In this document: in pieces, positions 8,281 through 13,415 of the stretch
Layout: each line of letters starts with the position of its first letter
How positions within the stretch are numbered: position 1 is the first letter of the stretch
Assembly: GCA_004151065.3 (NCBI GenBank)
Contig: NWUY0300002283.1
Span: 6,800 to 20,214, forward strand
DNA length: 13,415 bases
Origin: Larix sibirica
Lineage: Eukaryota > Streptophyta > Pinopsida > Pinales > Pinaceae
Direction: 5' to 3'
Notes under the pieces: generated by a model
Told to the model about the DNA's origin: nothing
What the model saw: the letters and a program-made list of their open reading frames with translations, nothing else
Database searches by the model: none
Position numbers and translations under genes: made by a program

Positions 8281-8355
8281 GAAGATTGTGAAGAGATGAA
8301 GAAGAGTGAAGATTGTGAAGAGATGAAGAAGAGTGAAGAGATGAAGAAGAAAATG
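8281..8355. repeat. 27-bp purine-rich tandem repeat, about 2.7 copies
   Basis: Units at 8281-8307 and 8308-8334 are identical (gaagattgtgaagagatga then agaagagt), followed by a partial unit gaagagatgaagaag from 8335. One strand is almost pure purine. In frame it would encode Glu/Lys-rich peptide, but the surrounding frames are short. The minus-strand serine/histidine-rich frame at 8377-8150 is the shadow of this repeat. Confidence 0.92.
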
Positions 8356-8379
8356 AATTATAATGGAAGAGTCTCAAAA

Positions 8380-9450
8380 AATATTACACTCCTTATCCCA
8401 CTTACCTTCGTTCTTTTCTTTTTGGTCCTTGATATGTAATCAAAGATTGTGCTTACAATCCCTAGATCTCATTTGTAATCAATTTCTACATTTCCTCTTA
8501 GATCGCATAGACCCCCTACATGTACCACTCCTTATAATAATATATTGTTATTGTGATTGTTTTGATAATATGCTCATCACCTTATATTTTGGTTCTTATT
8601 GGTCCTTTTGAAGATAAGATTTTATCCTTATGAAAATCTTAATAAATAAATTTAACCACTTTACATTAATATTAGCAACATTCCTCAATGGATTTGGCTA
8701 AACATTCTAGAATCCTGTAATAATTGTTTTGGTGAAATCGTGATTTTTTATTGAAGAAATGGATTCAACTCCTCTAATACCCCTACATCCGCATTATGAA
8801 ATTCTAACAACTCATTCCACTCTTTAAATGAAGACGAGTTACTCTTAGCCAATATAAACAATTTTAAGTCCTACTCCAAAATTAATGTGAACACTTTTGC
8901 TGCTACAACTAAAGCTTATTTGTTTGTTTGATTTATCATTCAAATATTAAAAAATTTAGATTATTTGAATGTTAGAAAAGATCAAAATAGTTTAACATTT
9001 ATATTACCATATTACATACCATTCACACTCATAATAAATAATTGGAGTAAAATAAAAACGGAAAATTTCTCATGTATTGTCCATATCCATGTCAACTACA
9101 ACTCCAAAAATGTAATAGAAGATATTTCACTACTGCGAGGTTGGCAGGACATACTGGACAGTACTGAGTGTGAATTTATGGGATTAAAAAGAAAATTTAT
9201 GTCATATTTTGTTGTTGTGATTACCATTTTCAGTACTCAGACCTAGATTTCATTACAGGTATGAAAGGGATGAGCAGAATTATTGTTTGAGTAGAATATT
9301 TGAGTGTAGCCAATGTCTAACATTTCAGGTATTTATGTTGAAAGTTTCTTTTTAATCCCATATATTTATAGGAAGCTATAATTTTAATACATTTAAATGT
9401 CATTTTAAATAAATCTTCTTAGTAAAAATGAATCTTAGTCATAATATGAT
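8380..9450. other. A+T-rich spacer, no gene recognised
   Basis: No assignable coding frame. A 93-codon plus frame at 8965-9246 ends near TACTCAGACCTAGATTTCATTACAG|gtatga, which has the look of a short exon bounded by ttttcag (9232-9238 region) and a good donor. The peptide is not recognised. ATTCTAGAAT near 8704 is a perfect 10-bp palindrome of no clear meaning. Confidence 0.25.
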
Positions 9451-9456
9451 CAACAA

Positions 9457-9510
9457 AAGTGAAGGTAAAAAAATCCCAAATGTAAGTGAAGGTAGAAAAA
9501 TCCCAAATGC
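9457..9510. repeat. 27-bp tandem duplication
   Basis: Two units, 9457-9483 and 9484-9510, begin aagtgaaggta and contain aaaatcccaaatg. They differ at two positions (a/g and t/c), both transitions. The period matches that of the 8281 repeat, but the sequences are unrelated. Confidence 0.93.
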
Positions 9511-9915
9511 AATATGATATAATAGGACTATCTATTCTTCAAGTAAAATAGATGCTATGTGAGCTGTCATATGAATTGGAGAACAAGTATGATGAACAAC
9601 TTTATTTTTCAATTGGAAATCTCAACTACAAACCGACCATTTTTTAATGCACAATGATCCATTGAATAAAGATCAAAGCTGGGTAGAAAGTTGATTTAAG
9701 CTTATTCTTTCCACATTTTTCTGTAATAGAAATTCTCCTTTCCTCATCTAAGTTTTGTAGGATGATATTTTTCTAAATTACTTGACTGTGAGTGGTGACA
9801 GGTGCTACCATATCTTAAACCCATCTTATCCTTAGCATGGTCCATGATAAATCAAAGTTCCTTGTCTAGATATCTTGCCTCCTTTGAATGATTCGTGGAA
9901 TGAAATTTTCTGCAG

Positions 9916-10002
9916 TTTGTTGGTCTTATTCGGACAGTTTCCATCCTACAGGGTGGATTTCTATGATCACCAGTTTTTCTTATCCACGTACTGCACGTAC
10001 AG
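9916..10002 (+). other. candidate exon, 87 nt
   Basis: Bounded by the acceptor tttctgcag and a donor cgtacag|gtggct. One phase gives 28 open codons reading WSYSDSFHPTGWISMITS and on to PRTART, leaving one base over. A second phase is also open (FPSYRVDFYDHQFFLS). Two open phases mean the splice signals, not the frame, carry the evidence. The protein is not recognised. Confidence 0.22.
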
Positions 10003-10309
10003 GTGGCTAAATTTCACCCAAGAGCACACTTCTCTATAGGGTGATTTTAGGCTATAGAAAAGACTCTCATACATACTCGTTGTCTAAAATACAATCTGCC
10101 TTGACGGTAGATTTGAAAACATTATACAAATAACTGAAGTGTATTACCAATCATGATCGGTTTGGAATCAGTTTCTGTAGAACTACCTTAGCGTAAAGGT
10201 TGAGCATGTTGCTGGTCTCTTAAAAATCCCTACTTGAGATCACACTTGATTTTTCCTACAATTTCCTTAAATTAGTTGTATCAAAACTAATGTTTTTGGT
10301 TCTAGAACC

Positions 10310-11277
10310 ATGACACTTGTTAACTACCGTTGTTTTGACCCCTTAAATTTCTAACTAATGGCTGGTTCAGAAATTTCCTTTCCTAAATAATGAGCCTAAA
10401 GATATATCTATGAATTCTCCTTGTGGAATAAGTCACATGCCCATTCTGCCAATGAAATCAACCTATCCATTTTTTGGTTGACACAATTAGCATCTAGAAG
10501 CCAATTCATTTTTTATAGTTTATTCAATAACAACAACTTTATCCCTTTTTCCTTTCATTTGTATGAAATGACTGATACACAAAGTCAAACCCAATCTTTT
10601 AGGCTTTTTAACAAATCAAGGAAATTTGCCAATTGTTCCTAGAAAGCCAACTTTGCTTTGAGGTTGGAAATACTAAACAAATAATAAATCAACCTAGGAT
10701 TTAAATTGACCAAAATGATGAGGTGAGTTAGGTTCTTATCCTTCCACATGAGCCAACTAGGCAACAACAAGTCAACTTAAGACTCAGGGAAATGGCTTAG
10801 CTTTTTGGGATAAGCCAGACCTAAGAGTTCATACAAATAGAAAATCAACATCTAATTGTCATGTGTCACACTAAGAAGACCCTCCATATGTTCAATACTA
10901 TTATTGACACTCACTCTTTAACCCACTGATACCTTGAACACATCCTCATTACTAGCTCGGAACCATAGCATTCAACCTACACCTACCATACATAAAATTG
11001 TTAATTATAGACATGCCCAAAAGAACAAAAAGAAAAAAAGGCAGGAAAGACTGATCTTGAAGGAAAAAGGGCATCGTCTTATTCCTTGCAATAGCCTACA
11101 TGCCCCCTTGTAAAGTTGTCCCCTGTAAAGTAGGCCCCACTTCCTATAAATTTGTCCACAAAGGTAAAAACACTTCAGATAACTAACATACAACTCCTGA
11201 AAGGGAATGTAGTATTGTCGATTAAGGTGATTGGCATAATTCTCAATAGCCAAGACCTCTACCTGTACAACTTGCAA
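10310..11277 (-). pseudogene. one-frame stop-interrupted coding relic, unknown
   Basis: A single minus-strand frame begins with 90 open codons (11277-11005, containing AIENYANHLNRQYYIPFQEL) and carries on to about 10310 with protein-like text such as LLGLAYPKKLSHFPES, NLNPRLIYYLFSISNLKAKL and NQKMDRLISLAEWACDLF. I count about 13 in-frame stops in about 325 codons; at this base composition I would expect roughly 20 or more. Most stops (TAG, TAA, TGA) are one transition from Gln, Arg or Trp, as deamination of a methylated repeat would give. I recognise no family. It may be an old retroelement gag or pol. The statistical support is modest. Confidence 0.28.
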
Positions 11278-11664
11278 TCATTCTGTTTAATCCCAAGCAG
11301 CAGATCCACATCTATATCGGTTTTAGTATAAGTAAAGAATAAACCAACATTAAGGTGATAACAATTTTGTTAAAAACTTCATATTTTTTTGAAAAGAGTT
11401 GTTATTTTAATATTCAGAGCAGAAATTTTGGTGGACCATTTATTAAAATCTGGTAAATCATCTTTAACTTGAATCTATGAAGCACTCAGAGAGTTAAATA
11501 TGGGTCAAATTTTTCGAAATCTAATTCCTTACAGGACCTTCTTACATAGCAGAGAGGTGATGCAGTAAGCAACATGGTTATACACATGAAATACTTTTCT
11601 TTGTAGAATGTTGTCAATGTTTGAAATTATGCAGTAGTTCCACCATAACACGTTCCTTTTTCAG

Positions 11665-11764
11665 CTCCTAAATGTACTGAACAATCACATCAAACATCTT
11701 GGATTCCTACTGATGGTCAACTTTTCATGGATCCTAAACACCATATCTTGGGGTTCAGTGAAAG
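11665..11764 (+). other. candidate exon, 100 nt
   Basis: Strong splice signals flank it: acceptor cgttcctttttcag and donor gtgaaag|gtatgc. Two of three phases are open. One reads KCTEQSHQTSWIPTDGQLF and then MDPKHHILGFSE, and accepts the one base left by the 9916-10002 candidate. The other reads LLNVLNNHIKHLGF and matches the 100-codon frame that follows. The protein is unrecognised. Confidence 0.28.
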
Positions 11765-11922
11765 GTATGCTTGCTTATTTTAGAATTGTCTTACGTGATG
11801 TACAATTTGGTTGTTTAAGACAATTAACATTCTTTGCGATTTCCCAAAAAAACTTTCTAGATGGGAGTGCAATTTAATTATGCATGTGAAATACTTTATT
11901 TGTAGATATGTAAAATTTGCAG

Positions 11923-12113
11923 GAAATGCATCTCTTCCTGTTTATTCATTCATGGGGGACATATCAAGCCAGTCAATGGCTTTTTCAAACCAATTAATTA
12001 TAAGTGGGTTGAGCATGCCCTTAGAGTATCAGGATATCTCATACCATACTTATTGCCAATACACTCATTCTGTTGCAACTAGGTTAGGTGTCATTAACAG
12101 GAGGCAATCCTAA
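11923..12113 (+). other. candidate terminal exon
   Basis: It follows the acceptor taaaatttgcag. With phase from the preceding candidate, one reading is HGGHIKPVNGFFKPINYKWV and on to a TAG at 12080-12082; the alternative phase reads NASLPVYSFMGDISSQSMAF to a TAA at 12111-12113. A donor-like ctag|gttagg at 12082 could also end the exon earlier. Both readings join the 11665-11764 exon, in different phases. Neither protein is recognised, so this is a candidate only. Confidence 0.25.
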
Positions 12114-12199
12114 ACATTTAGATATGATCCACACAATATCCAAGAGAGAAACGGTATCCACACATAACAAAAAGGTATCCCTAAAAACAATATACTAGG

Positions 12200-12760
12200 G
12201 TAGCAGCCTATCCAAGTCAACCACGGAGGAAGCATAACAGTCCAAGACAGTCCAATATGGCAGCAAACAACCCAATAGTAATAACAACCTCCATAAAGAT
12301 GACAGCAGGAATCCCTAGATTAGTCCAAATAGACAATGTCCTCCTTAAATAGTCCACAGGGAAGCAAGCATGCCACTAATGGAAGTGACCTTCTCTTAAT
12401 CGGTCCACAGGGAGGCAAAGCAGCCCACAAAGGCCAGTGAAATAGTCAACAAGGGAAACAAACAGTCCACAGAGAAACCATAAGGGCTGCGACCCACCTT
12501 CAAACCAGTCCACGAGCATCCATACGCTGCGTCCCACCAAGATCAGTCTATAGGAAAACAAAATAACTCACAAGGGTTGCAACCCTATCCCAAACAGTCT
12601 ATGAGGGTCACATATAGCATATCAATCCACAAAAGAGCATGGATAAGACCTCAAAGGAAGGCGACCTATCAACACAGTCCATAGAGCAGTAATACAGTCC
12701 CTAGGGCATGCAGCCTCACCAAAAACATTCAAGGATAGCTAGATCATTCCTCAAAGGTGA
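12200..12760. repeat. degenerate repeat around an agtccacaggga-like word
   Basis: Versions of the word recur at about 12351, 12401, 12444, 12464, 12507, 12545, 12595 and 12678, usually 38-50 bp apart. A companion word recurs too: gctgcgacccacc at 12486, gctgcgtcccacc at 12525, and gttgcaaccctat at about 12576. Similar but weaker text starts near 12210. This looks like an old, diverged minisatellite or a decayed array within a repeat. The minus frame at 12561-12376 is a product of the repeat. Confidence 0.65.
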
Positions 12761-13415
12761 GTAATAAGCTTTAGCAAGTAGACGGTACAATCAACCAAGC
12801 CCTATTAGCAGTAAAATAATCTAACCTTGACGTAACCCTAGAACAGTCCCAAACAAATCATATATGAGATATAACTTGATGATGATATGTTAAATGAAGA
12901 AAATAGACTTGAATTTATAGTTTCTTGGTGGCTTCTATAAGGGTCACTTTATAATTCTTTAATGACTTAGGGTTTCATCAAATAAGGTTAAGACACCATA
13001 CATTAATAAAGTCACCACTTATCAAATATAAAATAAAGTTAAGGTGTCTTTAAGTAGTGGGTACTAGGGTCAAGACATCATAGCAAAGGGGTTTAGGAAC
13101 CATATTAAAAGGGGGCGCTAGCACAAGGACCAACAAGTGNGGGTGGCATGCCTTGCACAAAAGTGAGCTAGGAGTCAGGCGAATTCATGTCAATTCAACA
13201 AACATGAAGCATATAAAGGATAGATGACCTGATAAATTCAAGGAGGAAGTACGAAACCTTTGATTCAACATAGCCATGGATATAGTTAAACCCATATTCC
13301 CCCCAAATCACCAATTATTGTGTTTGGGAAATGGTAGTGATCAATAGCAATATCTCTCCATGGTTGTCTATGACTAACATACGTCTTATGTTAGCTCTTA
13401 TAGTTCCAGGTAGAA
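12761..13415. other. spacer with a small inverted repeat; one N at 13140
   Basis: No gene is seen. The text aataaggttaagacacc (12981-12997) has a partial direct copy and a partial inverted copy near 13032-13053 (ggtgtctttaa), which could form a weak stem. A purine run aaaagggggcgc near 13108 is PPT-like, but nothing LTR-like can be fixed beside it. The base at 13140 is undetermined. Confidence 0.3.

Noticed and set aside
8087-8377. overlapping plus and minus frames with internal repeats
   Set aside because: Both are generated by the 113-bp and 27-bp duplications.
9802-10100. plus frame VLPYLKPILSLAWSMINQSS.. resembling a LINE zf-RVT stretch
   Set aside because: The likeness (SLA..xIN..LS) is short, following text does not match, and several stops follow. 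It is not enough to call an element.
12376-12561. 61-codon minus frame rich in Trp, Leu, Val
   Set aside because: It lies wholly within the degenerate repeat and repeats its words (VDW, VDY, VDR).
1-13415. CRISPR array, tRNA or rRNA genes, bacterial operon
   Set aside because: The direct repeats are tandem, without unique spacers of even size. No convincing box A/B pair or cloverleaf was found, and there are no dense intact frames.

Overview
This window looks like intergenic or intronic nuclear DNA of a large plant genome. The reasons are its A+T-rich composition, the lack of any long intact reading frame, the absence of bacterial gene packing, and several decayed plant-type retroelements. 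A gymnosperm would fit this style of old, mutation-riddled repeats, but that is inference; no marker in the window fixes the species. There is no rRNA, no convincing tRNA, no CRISPR array and no intact known gene.

Layout. Bases 1-940 hold short exon-like open stretches and a TATA-like box, none recognised. Bases 942-2230 hold the 3' part of a minus-strand non-LTR (LINE-type) retrotransposon: a linker with an LWNIW motif, an RNase H domain with an FDGA..RGNPG motif, a C-terminal tail ending at a stop at 1137-1135, then an A-rich 3' end (T-rich on the plus strand). Bases 2576-3167 hold the 3' end of a minus-strand Ty3/gypsy-like LTR retrotransposon: an integrase-like remnant, a polypurine tract and a TG..CA-bounded LTR of about 379 bp. 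Bases 3706-3769 are a perfect 32-bp tandem duplication, and 3860-4215 is a GC-richer block of unknown origin. Bases 5081-5214 are a perfect 67-bp tandem duplication. Around 6895-7047 on the plus strand is what looks like the double zinc-knuckle (CCHC) end of a decayed retroelement Gag, followed by an unassigned 107-codon frame. Bases 8043-8355 contain two more local duplications, and 9457-9510 another.

From 9916 to about 12113 there are exon-like segments with good splice signals on the plus strand, while 11277-10310 on the minus strand holds a one-frame, stop-interrupted coding relic. Only one of these readings may be right. Bases 12200-12760 are a diffuse degenerate repeat built around an agtccacaggga-like word. 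One undetermined base lies at 13140.

No genes here can be said to work together. The coherent story is layered insertion and decay of retroelements plus repeated short tandem duplication. I did not find a convincing new biological system. The items most worth checking are the exon chain at 9916-12113, the minus-strand relic facing it, and the gag relic near 6900.
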